A DNA stretch of 64,000 nt from Clostridium grantii DSM 8605 (GCF_900129965.1 NZ_FQXM01000015.1:1-64000), one strand, 5' to 3'. Shown: positions 43,387 to 51,913, counted from the first letter of the stretch. The notes: generated from the letters alone by a model not told the origin. Numbers and translations: made by a program.

Positions 43387-43513
43387 AAAAATTATAATTT
43401 AAATAAGAGAAACTTAGCATTAATATAAAAAAGAATATAGCTAGTGTTTTAAAAAGTGTTATTTTAAAAGAAAATTCTTTTAAATCTTTTGTTAAAGATA
43501 TTCGGTTAACCAA
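43385..43513 (-). CDS. Small single-span membrane protein (42 residues)
   Basis: A short frame with all signs of a real gene: TTG start, GAGGGGTGA (43519-43527 on the plus strand) five bases upstream, and a strong terminator overlapping its stop. The N-terminal half is basic (MVNRISLTKDLKEFSFKI) and residues about 19-36 are a hydrophobic helix (FKTLAIFFFILMLSFSY). Positive-inside orientation would put the N-terminus in the cytoplasm. No family recognised; toxin-like, signalling or sporulation roles are all possible. The stretch to the protease gene end (43637) holds only AT-rich DNA. Confidence 0.7.
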   Translation of the reverse strand: MVNRISLTKDLKEFSFKITLFKTLAIFFFILMLSFSYLNYNF

Positions 43514-43636
43514 TATATTCACCCCTCGAATATTAAATACTATTTATAAATTAATATTAGTATATTACTTTTTAGTCCTTTGTTTGTTACAAAGTAGTAA
43601 CAAATAGTAAATGATTTAGAAATTATAGCAATTTTT

Positions 43637-44830
43637 TTAAGGAAGTAAGCTTTTGAAATCTATAATTCCTGACCCTTGAATAGATTTTGGTATGTTTAAA
43701 AACTTACAAGATAATTTTAATGAAGATATAATATCTTGAAAAGTCAAATCTTTATTATTTTCAAGTAAAAGTGCACATACACCTGATATAAAAGCTGCTG
43801 ATATAGAGGTTCCAGTATAAGATATATATGGCTGATTAAGAGGAGAAGGGTAAAGTTTTTTACCATTCCTTTCAGATTTGTATGAGATATCGCTATTTAA
43901 AGAATATATATCTACACAAGATGAGCTTAAATCAGGTTTTTGTTGATTCTTATTTGAAGCTCCAGAAGAATATATATAAGCTTTTGGAGAATGAGTAGTA
44001 TCTATCCCACCTACAGTTATACAACTTGCCAATGTGGCAATACCCGTCATAGAACTATCCATATTTCCATTATGACCACTAGGAACTACACAAATTATAT
44101 TTTTATTAACAGATTCTTTGAATAATTTATCAAACAAAGAAATAATAAATTTGTTATATTCAATTAATTCGAAAGGAAGACAAATAATACGTATATTAAA
44201 TTTTTCGCTATCTAATAATATGTTTTCAATGGAGAAAAGTAGATCTGAAACAAAGCCCCTACCAATTCCATTAAAAGCTTTTATCATATAAATATTAGTG
44301 TTTTCTGCTATTCCTTTGTACATACCCTTGGAGCAATGGCCACTAGAAGATATAATCCCACTGACAAAGGTACCATGGCCGTTATCATCGTAGGGATAAG
44401 TTATTCCATTAACAATATCTTTGAAACAAACTATTTTATTTCTAGGAGTGGTTAAATCTTTATGAGGATAAACACCACTATCTACAATGCCAACTGTTAT
44501 TCCTTTCCCAGAAAGTTTATAAGGAGTATCATAATAAATTCCGTTTGAACTAGATATACTACTACCACACAATAAAGCATGAGAATCAAAACTAATATAA
44601 TCTATTTCAGGATATTCAATTAATCGTTCAATTAACTTCTTTTGAATAGATACACTAACACAGTTTAGTGAGGGTATACATCTAATAATATTTACCTTAA
44701 AGGAGTTTAATTTTTGATAAAGTTTCTGAGGCATAGATTTACTATGGATAATAACTCTATAGTTTTTAAATTCATCATTTTCTAACGCATTAATAAGATT
44801 TTGATCTAATTTCTTTTTTAAAGCTAACAT
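43637..44830 (-). CDS. Subtilisin-like serine protease without signal peptide
   Basis: 397-residue S8 peptidase. The triad is complete: D117 (GIVDSGV), H152 (DNGHGTFVSG) and S342 (YTGTSISAAF), with N254 in the oxyanion position (PSGHNGN). Residues 1-90 resemble an inhibitor-type prodomain. There is no signal peptide, so the enzyme probably acts in the cytoplasm or a spore compartment. TAGGAGG ribosome site. It could be compared with Csp-type germination proteases or intracellular subtilisins; the sequence alone does not decide. Confidence 0.9.
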   Translation of the reverse strand: MLALKKKLDQNLINALENDEFKNYRVIIHSKSMPQKLYQKLNSFKVNIIRCIPSLNCVSVSIQKKLIERLIEYPEIDYISFDSHALLCGSSISSSNGIYYDTPYKLSGKGITVGIVDSGVYPHKDLTTPRNKIVCFKDIVNGITYPYDDNGHGTFVSGIISSSGHCSKGMYKGIAENTNIYMIKAFNGIGRGFVSDLLFSIENILLDSEKFNIRIICLPFELIEYNKFIISLFDKLFKESVNKNIICVVPSGHNGNMDSSMTGIATLASCITVGGIDTTHSPKAYIYSSGASNKNQQKPDLSSSCVDIYSLNSDISYKSERNGKKLYPSPLNQPYISYTGTSISAAFISGVCALLLENNKDLTFQDIISSLKLSCKFLNIPKSIQGSGIIDFKSLLP

Positions 44831-44906
44831 AAAAACCTCCTAAAGAACTTTATATAATATAATATAGTCTTTGTTAATTATTAATGTTAACTTTAAAAAA
44901 AAGAAA

Positions 44907-45338
44907 CTATCTTTTCCACTTAAAAATTATAATACCTAGTATCATTATTAATAGACCCATGATTTTTGTTGATCCAAAATACACTTTTTCAGACCCAAAA
45001 AGACCAAAAGCATCAATTACACCTGCAGCTAAAAGTTGTGAAACCAAAATAGTAGAAATAGAATAAGTTGGTCCTAAAGTTTCTATGCCACCCATAACCG
45101 TAAAAATTATAATTACACTTAAAGGACCACCTAAAAGGTAAAGTTTGTTGCTTGAACCAAGATTGCTTAAATTACCTTTTCCTACAAATAACAAAATCAA
45201 ACCTGTGATAAGAAAAGCTATTGCTTGAACTAAGAAATTGGTTTGCCATAAACCTATTTTTTCACTTAATCTAGTATTAAATACACCTTGAAAACTCATA
45301 GAAATACCTGCTATAATAGATGAAATTAATCCAAACAT
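44907..45338 (-). CDS. YdcZ-type (DMT superfamily) small membrane transporter
   Basis: 143 residues from the ATG at 45338; the in-frame GTG at 45353 lies inside the GGAGG ribosome site. Five hydrophobic helices and the pattern ISMSFQGVFNTRLSEKIG...TNFLVQ match the DMT_YdcZ family, thought to export small metabolites. Such proteins sometimes act as pairs, but only one copy is present here. Confidence 0.85.
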   Translation of the reverse strand: MFGLISSIIAGISMSFQGVFNTRLSEKIGLWQTNFLVQAIAFLITGLILLFVGKGNLSNLGSSNKLYLLGGPLSVIIIFTVMGGIETLGPTYSISTILVSQLLAAGVIDAFGLFGSEKVYFGSTKIMGLLIMILGIIIFKWKR

Positions 45339-45353
45339 AAAATCAACCTCCAC

Positions 45354-45385
45354 AAATAGTTTAACCTAATTTTAATAAACTATTT
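45354..45385. repeat. Inverted repeat in front of the YdcZ-type gene
   Basis: AAATAGTTTA (45354-45363) and TAAACTATTT (45376-45385) are perfect inverted repeats separated by 12 bases, adjoining the ribosome site. It could be an operator or a leader hairpin. Confidence 0.6.
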
Positions 45386-45419
45386 ATGGAGGCTAGTAAT
45401 ATAATATTTAATGTGTTAA

Positions 45420-45914
45420 TTAAACTAAAGTTTTTACAGAATTTTGCTGCTTAAATAATTCTAAATTTTTCTGAAGATAAGCATTTTCAATCTCATCTTT
45501 TTTTAATCCTAGAGCAAAACCTAAAGACAGGTAATTTTCGAACAAAGTTTTGTAGTTGTCGATACTAGGACAAACAACAAAATCGTTAATATCTATGTAT
45601 AGGTTGATAAATTGAGAGGTTAAATCAGATTGTGAAATTTGAAAATCAAGGTTTATATCAGTGTATGTTTTATCAAGACCAATGCTTAGTATATAATGTA
45701 CTCCATATACGAACTCTTCTAGTATAGTACCACGTTTGACGGTGGAGTCTTTAACCCAAAATTTATAGCATTGAGTTAATCTAGCTAATTCACTTATTTT
45801 AACTTGCAAACCTAATATTTTTTCTGGTAACAAAGATTTCTTTTCATCATTACAATTATCAGTGAAACTTTCATCTACACTTTTTTGCAAAATGAATAGA
45901 TTCTGTAAATCCAT
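45420..45914 (-). CDS. Dimeric dUTPase-like (all-alpha) protein, probably inactive
   Basis: About 164 residues from the ATG at 45914 (a GTG at 45917 is also possible). The overall pattern matches the all-alpha dimeric dUTPase family: ILGLQVKISELARL, CYKFWV, ILEEFVYGVHYILSIGL and the C-terminal YLQKN. Key residues are changed. The first metal motif ExxE reads KISE, the second ExxD reads EFVY, and the C-terminal KNxxNxxRQ motif reads KNLELFKQQ. Loss of about half the metal ligands suggests it no longer hydrolyses dUTP and may be regulatory or structural. Function unknown. Confidence 0.7.
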   Translation of the reverse strand: MDLQNLFILQKSVDESFTDNCNDEKKSLLPEKILGLQVKISELARLTQCYKFWVKDSTVKRGTILEEFVYGVHYILSIGLDKTYTDINLDFQISQSDLTSQFINLYIDINDFVVCPSIDNYKTLFENYLSLGFALGLKKDEIENAYLQKNLELFKQQNSVKTLV

Positions 45915-45997
45915 CACATATTCCGCCCTTCATAGAAATTTGCTATTATTATATTTTATATTATTTTCATAAATAAAAAAAGAAACCACAACGTTTA

Positions 45998-46049
45998 CAA
46001 AAAAAAAAAATAAAAAAAAGTGATTTTTTTTAAAAAACAATAAAATCAC
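45998..46049 (-). terminator. Terminator of the 2H-like gene
   Basis: On the minus strand GTGATTTT and AAAATCAC form an eight-pair stem followed by T-rich DNA (eight T, A, then twelve T). The plus strand shows the matching A run at 45998-46019. Confidence 0.75.
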
Positions 46050-46089
46050 CGTAAAAAAATAACATATTTTAATAAAAAACAGTATAAAA

Positions 46090-46632
46090 TTAATAATCTC
46101 TTAAAGGAAAAGATTTTATTAAGATATCCTTCTTGTTATTTATAGATTTTCTTAACTCCAATCTCTCGATTTTTGCAAATCCAAGATAAGGTAAATTATT
46201 TTTTATATTTATAGCACAAGATGGTTTCTCTTTAAACATTTTTCTAATATGATAATTTGAGCTAACTACTGGGATTCCAAAATCACATTTATGATTATTT
46301 GAGTTGAAGCCATGAAGAGCTAATGTGTCTGATAAAGTCCTAGAAATTTTATTTATATATCCAGATTTATCAACTTTTAATCCTACAAGTTTAGAATAAT
46401 CGTCTAAAAATAATTGAGGAGTTATCTGTACTTTGAATTTTTTATAGGGTGTTATAGATTCTTGGATTATTTTTGTGAATTCATCAATGTTAGCATCGTT
46501 AAAACTTTGAAGCGGAATACAAAAATCTGATTTTAATTTATAAACTCTATACTTTTTACAAAGGTCTCTTTGTATTACATCAATAAATTCATTTGAATTT
46601 TGGTCAAATAAAGCCACTAATTGATATTTCAT
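46090..46632 (-). CDS. Possible 2H phosphoesterase-like protein
   Basis: 180 residues from the ATG at 46632 after GTGGAGGAAA. The N-terminus (MKYQLVALFDQNS), the repeat of two similar alpha/beta halves and the DTLALHGF segment recall clostridial 2'-5' RNA ligase-like (2H) proteins. The first expected HxTL motif reads CIPL and no clear second one is seen, so catalysis is doubtful. The family call is tentative. Confidence 0.45.
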   Translation of the reverse strand: MKYQLVALFDQNSNEFIDVIQRDLCKKYRVYKLKSDFCIPLQSFNDANIDEFTKIIQESITPYKKFKVQITPQLFLDDYSKLVGLKVDKSGYINKISRTLSDTLALHGFNSNNHKCDFGIPVVSSNYHIRKMFKEKPSCAINIKNNLPYLGFAKIERLELRKSINNKKDILIKSFPLRDY

Positions 46633-46811
46633 AATTTCCTCCACAGAATGGTTCATTATTTTAATAAGTATTAAGATTCTATTATATCAATAGTTATTAT
46701 ACCACAAAATTTACATGTTTTGCACTGAATTAGTTTCTTCCCAAAATATGTTTAGAATAAAAATGTTTTTGTGTAGAATAATATTACTGTGTCAAACACT
46801 AGCAAGAAAAA

Positions 46812-46847
46812 AGACTGTGATTTATGAAAATATAAAAAACACAGTCT
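46812..46847 (+). repeat. Leader hairpin of the DUF1540 gene
   Basis: AGACTGTG (46812-46819) and CACAGTCT (46840-46847) are perfect inverted repeats with a 20-base A/T-rich loop, 27 bases before the start codon. No T run follows, so it is not an ordinary terminator. Confidence 0.55.
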
Positions 46848-46873
46848 AAATTTATTAATTAGGAGGTAATATT

Positions 46874-47032
46874 ATGGACCACAATAACAGTATTCATTGT
46901 AATGTAAGAGAGTGTAGAAATCATTGTGAGTCAGAGGATTATTGTACATTGAAGGAAATAAATGTTATTAAAAATAGTGCAAAAGCTAAAACAGTTGAAT
47001 GTACTGATTGTGCATCCTTTGAAACAAAATAA
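46874..47032 (+). CDS. DUF1540-domain Cys-rich mini-protein
   Basis: 52 residues, ATG after AGGAGGT. The two-part Cys pattern (HCNVRECRNHCESEDYC, then ECTDCASFE) is that of the DUF1540 family of clostridial and bacillar proteins, probably metal-binding. Function unknown; many members are spore-related, but no sigma-specific promoter could be read here. A terminator follows at 47053. Confidence 0.85.
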   Translation: MDHNNSIHCNVRECRNHCESEDYCTLKEINVIKNSAKAKTVECTDCASFETK

Positions 47033-47052
47033 TAAATCTTTATGCTGAAATG

Positions 47053-47103
47053 ATAAAAGCCCATTGCTGATTTTAAATAAATTGGTATGGGCTTTTATTT
47101 TTG
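47053..47103 (+). terminator. Terminator of the DUF1540 gene
   Basis: ATAAAAGCCCA (47053-47063) and TGGGCTTTTAT (47088-47098) pair perfectly over a 24-base loop, followed by TTTTTG. Confidence 0.75.
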
Positions 47104-47237
47104 AAATATTTACAAATATTTTTACATAAAATAGATAAAATTAGAAAAACTATAAATATAAAAGTATAGTAATTAATATGGGATTTTAGTTAAAGTAAAA
47201 AATCACATAATAAAAACTCATATAATAAAATTAAGGG

Positions 47238-47265
47238 TTAACAATTAATTTTATTGTGGTATAAT
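47238..47265 (+). promoter_or_regulatory. Likely murA promoter
   Basis: TTAACA (47238-47243), 16 bases, TATAAT (47260-47265), 56 bases before the start codon. Confidence 0.65.
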
Positions 47266-47321
47266 AAAGGATGTGATTATATGTGTAACAATAACACTAT
47301 ACAGTGAGGAAGGTAAAATAT

Positions 47322-48578
47322 ATGGAAAAATTGGTTATTGAAGGTGGGCACTGTTTAGAAGGTTCTGTAAATATTAGTGGAGCTAAAAATGCAGCGGTAG
47401 CAATTCTACCTGCATCAATAATGGCTAGTAAAGGTGTTTGTAACTTAGAAAACATTCCTGATATTAGTGATGTTAATTGCATTTTAAGTATTATGAGAGA
47501 TTTAGGAGCAACAGTTAAAAGAGATAATGATAGAGTGATAATAGATAATGAAACGATAAATACTACAGATGCTTGTAGTGAAGATGTAAGACAAATGAGA
47601 GCATCATATTATTTGATTGGAGCTTTACTTGGACGATTTAAAAAAGCAAGAGTTGAAATGCCAGGAGGATGTTCTATTGGGGTTAGACCTATAGATCAAC
47701 ATATAAAAGGCTTTGAGGCCCTTGGTGCAAATGTAAGAATCGAACATGGAGCAGTTGTAGCAGAAGCTGAAAGATTAATAGGGACAAATATTTATTTTGA
47801 TGTAGTTAGCGTTGGAGCAACTATTAATGTTATGCTAGCTGCCACTCTAGCAGAAGGTAGAACTATCCTTGAAAATGCAGCTAAAGAGCCGCATGTAGTG
47901 GATGTAGCAAATTTTCTGAATTCAATGGGTGCCAATATAAGAGGTGCAGGAACAGATGTTATAAAGATAAAAGGTGTGGAAGCGTTAAGTGGGTGTGATT
48001 ATAGTGTTATTCCAGACCAAATAGAAGCAGGAACTTATATGATTGCTACTGCAGCTTGTGGTGGAAGAGTAACTATAGAAAATATAATACCTAAGCACTT
48101 AGAATCTATCACAGCAAAACTTGAAGAAATGGGTGTTAAAGTTATTGAAGATGGAGATAGCATTACTGTTGAAAGTGATGGTAATCTTAAAGGTGTAAAT
48201 GTTAAAACACTACCATACCCAGGTTTTCCTACAGATTTGCAACAACCAATGACAGTTTTATTATCTATAGCAGAAGGTATTAGTATAGTAAATGAAAGCA
48301 TTTGGGAAAGTAGATTTAAACATGTAGACGAACTTAAAAAAATGGGTGCAAGCATAAAAGTAGAAAATACACTAGCTGTCATAGAAGGAGTCAAAAAACT
48401 TGGTGGTGCAAAAGTAATAGCTACTGACTTAAGAGCAGGAGCAGCTATGATAGTAGCTGGACTTGTGGCAGATGGAGTTACTGAGATTACCCATCTTTAT
48501 CATATTGATAGAGGATATCCTAATATTGAACTTAAATTTAATAGCTTAGGAGCTCGAATCAGAAGAGAAAAAAATTAA
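47322..48578 (+). CDS. murA: UDP-N-acetylglucosamine 1-carboxyvinyltransferase
   Basis: First committed step of peptidoglycan synthesis. 418 residues from the ATG at 47322 after GAGGAAGG; an in-frame start at 47304 is too close to that site. Catalytic C117 is present in MPGGCSIGVRPIDQH, the Cys targeted by fosfomycin. Other motifs: ISGAKNAAVAILPA, PHVVDVANFL and DLRAGAAMIVAGL. Gram-positives often have two copies; which one this is cannot be told. Confidence 0.95.
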   Translation: MEKLVIEGGHCLEGSVNISGAKNAAVAILPASIMASKGVCNLENIPDISDVNCILSIMRDLGATVKRDNDRVIIDNETINTTDACSEDVRQMRASYYLIGALLGRFKKARVEMPGGCSIGVRPIDQHIKGFEALGANVRIEHGAVVAEAERLIGTNIYFDVVSVGATINVMLAATLAEGRTILENAAKEPHVVDVANFLNSMGANIRGAGTDVIKIKGVEALSGCDYSVIPDQIEAGTYMIATAACGGRVTIENIIPKHLESITAKLEEMGVKVIEDGDSITVESDGNLKGVNVKTLPYPGFPTDLQQPMTVLLSIAEGISIVNESIWESRFKHVDELKKMGASIKVENTLAVIEGVKKLGGAKVIATDLRAGAAMIVAGLVADGVTEITHLYHIDRGYPNIELKFNSLGARIRREKN

Positions 48579-48599
48579 GTTTTAGATAGGAGAATAGCT

Positions 48600-49385
48600 A
48601 TGGTTTTTTGTCCTTTATATAGTGGAAGCAGTGGAAATAGTATTTTTGTATCTTCAGAACATACAAAAATATTAATTGACGCAGGTCTACCAGGAAAGAA
48701 AATTGAAATGGCTTTAAATAAAATTAATAGAGAAGCTTCTGAAATTGATGCTATTTTTATAACTCATGAACACAGTGACCATATAAAAGGTGTGGGTGTT
48801 TTGTCGCGTAGATATGACATCCCCATTTATGCAAATCAGTGCACTTGGGAAGAAATGGCTGGTAAGTTAGGCAATATAAAAGAAAAAAACATAAAAATCA
48901 TGGACAGTGATTATGTTATTATCAATGATATGAAGATAACAAAATATAATATTTCTCATGATGCAGTTGAGCCTGTAGGATATACAGTAGAAGCAGAAAA
49001 TAAAAAAATTTGTGTAGCTACAGATTTAGGCTATTTTTCAGATGAGGTTAAAGAAGCTATATCCGGTGCAGATATAGTATTATTGGAAAGTAATCATGAT
49101 GTTCAGATGGTTAAATTTGGGCCATATCCTTATAATTTAAAAAGAAGAATTTTAAGTGACGTAGGTCATTTGTCTAATGATGATTGTGGTAAAGCTATAG
49201 TGCATATTGCAAAAGGTAATTGTAAAAGAATTATTTTGGGACACTTAAGCAAAACAAATAATCATCCACAGCTTGCTTATGAAACTGTGCTAAGTGTTCT
49301 TAGAGAAAATAATGTTGAATTGAATAAAGATCTATGTGTAGATATGGCTAAAAGGGACATGCCTAGCGAATGTATTGAATTATGA
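48600..49385 (+). CDS. WalJ/YycJ-type metallo-beta-lactamase-fold hydrolase
   Basis: 261 residues with the metal motif THEHSDHIKG and later DLGYFSD and HLSKTNNHP segments. The YycJ/WalJ group is an exonuclease-like member of the fold linked to the walRK locus in bacilli; here no walRK genes adjoin it. 21 bases after murA, probably co-transcribed. Confidence 0.9.
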   Translation: MVFCPLYSGSSGNSIFVSSEHTKILIDAGLPGKKIEMALNKINREASEIDAIFITHEHSDHIKGVGVLSRRYDIPIYANQCTWEEMAGKLGNIKEKNIKIMDSDYVIINDMKITKYNISHDAVEPVGYTVEAENKKICVATDLGYFSDEVKEAISGADIVLLESNHDVQMVKFGPYPYNLKRRILSDVGHLSNDDCGKAIVHIAKGNCKRIILGHLSKTNNHPQLAYETVLSVLRENNVELNKDLCVDMAKRDMPSECIEL

Positions 49386-49466
49386 TGTTTTGAATAAATA
49401 AAATTATAAAATAAAAGTATTTTTTATAAAATTAATCATAATAGATATAAGAAAAGAGGGATTTCA

Positions 49467-50030
49467 GTGAAAAAATTAATTGGCCTTATCTCAATTATGC
49501 TTTTAATAGTTCTTTCTGTTTTAGGATGTAGTGCAAAAACAGATCCTATAAGTATAAATAACAGTGAGAAAATAAAAAATATCAAGTTAACAGATGCCGA
49601 AGATGAAAGTATTCAATTAAGCCTTTTTTTTGACGATTCAAAAGATGAAGAAAAAGCACAAGTTACAGTAGAAGAACGTGTTATTATTAAAGAAGAATTG
49701 TTAGGAGAACTTATAGTACAAGAACTTATAAAAGGACCTACTACTACAAGTCAGTTAAAGCCAATTTTCCCAAAAGATACAAGATTATTATCTTTTTCTG
49801 TAAGTGATAATATAGCTTACATCAATTTAAGCAAAGAAGTAGTTTCTAAAACAACTAAAGCTCAAGAAGAAGCTTGCTTGAAAGCCTTAGCTTTATCTCT
49901 TTGCCAATTGCAAGAAATAACCAGCATTAAAATACTTGTAGAGAATAAAGACATAGTAACTTTAGGTGGAAACTATGATATCACTAAACCTTTTTCACCA
50001 GAAACAATTCAGTTAGTAAATAGTAAATAG
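49467..50030 (+). CDS. GerMN-domain lipoprotein
   Basis: 187 residues, GTG start after AAGAGGG. Signal peptide with lipobox VLGC (Cys 21). The rest matches the GerMN (sporulation/spore germination) domain: LIVQELIKGPTTTSQLKPIFP, IAYINLSKEVV and LCQLQEITSIKILVE. Single GerMN copy. Located at the outer face of the membrane; probable role in sporulation or germination. Confidence 0.88.
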   Translation: MKKLIGLISIMLLIVLSVLGCSAKTDPISINNSEKIKNIKLTDAEDESIQLSLFFDDSKDEEKAQVTVEERVIIKEELLGELIVQELIKGPTTTSQLKPIFPKDTRLLSFSVSDNIAYINLSKEVVSKTTKAQEEACLKALALSLCQLQEITSIKILVENKDIVTLGGNYDITKPFSPETIQLVNSK

Positions 50031-50074
50031 GGAATAACTAATTAAAATAATAATGTACATAAGGAGAGAAAAAA

Positions 50075-50578
50075 ATGAGTTTATATAAACAATGGAATGA
50101 CATGGTGGTTGAGTTTGTAAAAGCAAATGGAGAAGCAGCTTTTTGGGATAAATATGAAGCAATAGAAAAAGGTATTTACATTGGGATTTTATCAGATCAC
50201 AATAAAATTTTTGAGGGTAAAGTTGGAGAATTAGCAGAAAAATTAAATGCTCCTTTAGATTTCTTTATTGGATTCCTTGACGGAATAAATGAGAGTTTAA
50301 ATGAAGAATTAGATATGGAAAATCTAAAAATAGATACTGAAATAAAGTTAGATATTGATTTGGCTAGATTATATTTTAATATGTTAGATGCTAAAGCAGA
50401 ATATTTATACAATTTAAGCCAATGGGAAGGTATATTCTCAGAAGAAAAAAGAAAAGAAATAACTAAAGCATGGAGAGAATCTAAAATAGTTATTAAAGAA
50501 CCTAAAATAGGAAGAAATGATCCTTGTACTTGTGGAAGTGGAAGAAAATATAAAAAATGTTGTGGAAAAAACGCATAA
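50075..50578 (+). CDS. SEC-C motif protein
   Basis: 167 residues. An all-helical body (about 1-140) is followed by a C-terminal SEC-C zinc motif, IGRNDPCTCGSGRKYKKCCG. SEC-C tails bind SecB or other partners; the body is a clostridial type without known function. AAGGAGAG ribosome site. Confidence 0.85.
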   Translation: MSLYKQWNDMVVEFVKANGEAAFWDKYEAIEKGIYIGILSDHNKIFEGKVGELAEKLNAPLDFFIGFLDGINESLNEELDMENLKIDTEIKLDIDLARLYFNMLDAKAEYLYNLSQWEGIFSEEKRKEITKAWRESKIVIKEPKIGRNDPCTCGSGRKYKKCCGKNA

Positions 50579-50592
50579 ATAGTTTCATTAGT

Positions 50593-50630
50593 AAAAAGAA
50601 GGTTTTCTTTGTGAAAATCTTCTTTTTCTA
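50593..50630 (+). terminator. Terminator behind the SEC-C gene
   Basis: Fifteen-pair A/T-rich stem (AAAAAGAAGGTTTTC and its near-complement) with a five-base loop that ends in TTTTT. Confidence 0.8.
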
Positions 50631-50703
50631 TTTGAAGTTGAGAACTAAATACTTTATAATTTAATTAGATATTAACAATAATTCTATTTTGGGAGTGATA
50701 ATT

Positions 50704-51345
50704 GTGGATAAAAATGCTTATTTTGTTTTGCAAAAAAAAATAGAAAGAACTATTGAGAATCTTAACAAAAATAATATGGATGGATACTTTGTTAAGGATG
50801 AAACAGAATTACAAGAAAAAATAAAAGAAATAATGAAAGAAAAAGACATGATATCAGTAGGAGGATCAATGACTTTGTTTGAAACAGGAGTTATTGATTT
50901 GTTGAGAAATGGGAATTATAATTTTTTAGATAGATACAAAGAAGGATTAACTCCAGATGAAATTACAGAAATATATAGAAAAACTTTTTATGCTGATACA
51001 TATTTAGTTAGCACCAATGCTATTACTGAAAATGGAGAGTTATATAATGTGGATGGAAGAGGTAATAGAGTTGCTGCTATGATATTTGGACCTGATAAGG
51101 TTATTGTAGTTGTAGGAGCTAATAAAATAGTTAAAAATTTAGATGATGCCATTAAAAGAAATAGAGAAATAGCTGCTCCGGCAAATACTGTTAGACTAGG
51201 AATGCAAACACCTTGCGCAAAAGTTGGGTATTGTATGGATTGTAAAAGTCCACAAAGAATATGTAATGCTTATACTGTTATCGGAAGACAGGGCAAAAAA
51301 GGAAGAATTCATGTTATTATAATGGATAAAGACTTAGGATACTAA
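50704..51345 (+). CDS. LUD-domain (LutC-like) protein
   Basis: 213 residues from the GTG at 50704 after GGGAGTGAT; the TTG at 50689 overlaps this site. LUD-domain pattern: ISVGGSMTLFETGV, ADTYLVSTNAITENGELYNVDG, GPDKVIVVVGANKIV. A Cys cluster near the C-terminus (C194, C200, C203 and C210 from this start, within GYCMDCKSPQRIC) suggests metal or iron-sulfur binding. Related to lactate-utilisation proteins, but it stands alone here. Confidence 0.86.
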   Translation: MDKNAYFVLQKKIERTIENLNKNNMDGYFVKDETELQEKIKEIMKEKDMISVGGSMTLFETGVIDLLRNGNYNFLDRYKEGLTPDEITEIYRKTFYADTYLVSTNAITENGELYNVDGRGNRVAAMIFGPDKVIVVVGANKIVKNLDDAIKRNREIAAPANTVRLGMQTPCAKVGYCMDCKSPQRICNAYTVIGRQGKKGRIHVIIMDKDLGY

Positions 51346-51350
51346 GAGTG

Positions 51351-51378
51351 GAACTCCCAATTGCATTGGGAGTTCTAT
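51351..51378 (+). terminator. Terminator of the LUD gene
   Basis: Perfect stem GAACTCCCAA/TTGGGAGTTC with a five-base loop; the following T content is modest (TATTCT). Confidence 0.65.
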
Positions 51379-51433
51379 TCTGGTTACAAAAAAATATAAA
51401 AACAAATAAGCTTCAAGAAAGAAGATATTTTAT

Positions 51434-51913
51434 ATGAATATAACAATTATTTCTGTAGGAAAAATCAAAGAAAAATTTTTAAAGGCAGCTATTGATGAGT
51501 ATGCTAAGAGACTTACACGTTATTGTAAGTTGAATATTATTGAGGTAGCAGATGAGAAAACACCTGATAATGCTTCTGAAAAGGAAGAAATTATAATAAA
51601 AAATAAAGAAGGAGAAAAAATTCTTAAGAATATTAAAGATAATACTTATGTGGTAGCTCTTTCTTTAGATGGCAAAATGATTTCATCGGAAGATTTGGCA
51701 GATTTTATGGATAAGTCAGCAATAACAGGAAATAGCAACATTGCTTTTGTTATAGGTGGGTCACTAGGATTATCTAAAGAAGTATTAAATCGATCAGATT
51801 TTAAACTTTGTTTTTCTAAAATGACTTTTCCACATCAATTATTTAGAGTAATGTTACTGGAGCAGATATATAGGGGTTTTAGGATAAATAATGGAGAACC
51901 ATATCATAAATAA
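51434..51913 (+). CDS. rlmH: 23S rRNA (pseudouridine1915-N3)-methyltransferase
   Basis: 159-residue SPOUT methyltransferase acting on helix 69 of 23S rRNA. Motifs: ITIISVGKIKEKFLKAAIDEY, FVIGGSLGLS, and the C-terminal FPHQLFRVMLLEQIYRGFRI...EPYHK. All conserved ends are present. Confidence 0.96.
   Translation: MNITIISVGKIKEKFLKAAIDEYAKRLTRYCKLNIIEVADEKTPDNASEKEEIIIKNKEGEKILKNIKDNTYVVALSLDGKMISSEDLADFMDKSAITGNSNIAFVIGGSLGLSKEVLNRSDFKLCFSKMTFPHQLFRVMLLEQIYRGFRINNGEPYHK

Noticed and set aside
44884..45066. Plus-strand 60-residue frame over the YdcZ-type transporter gene
   Set aside because: It mirrors the minus-strand gene, starts in AT-rich DNA without a ribosome site, and its composition reflects the complement of membrane codons.
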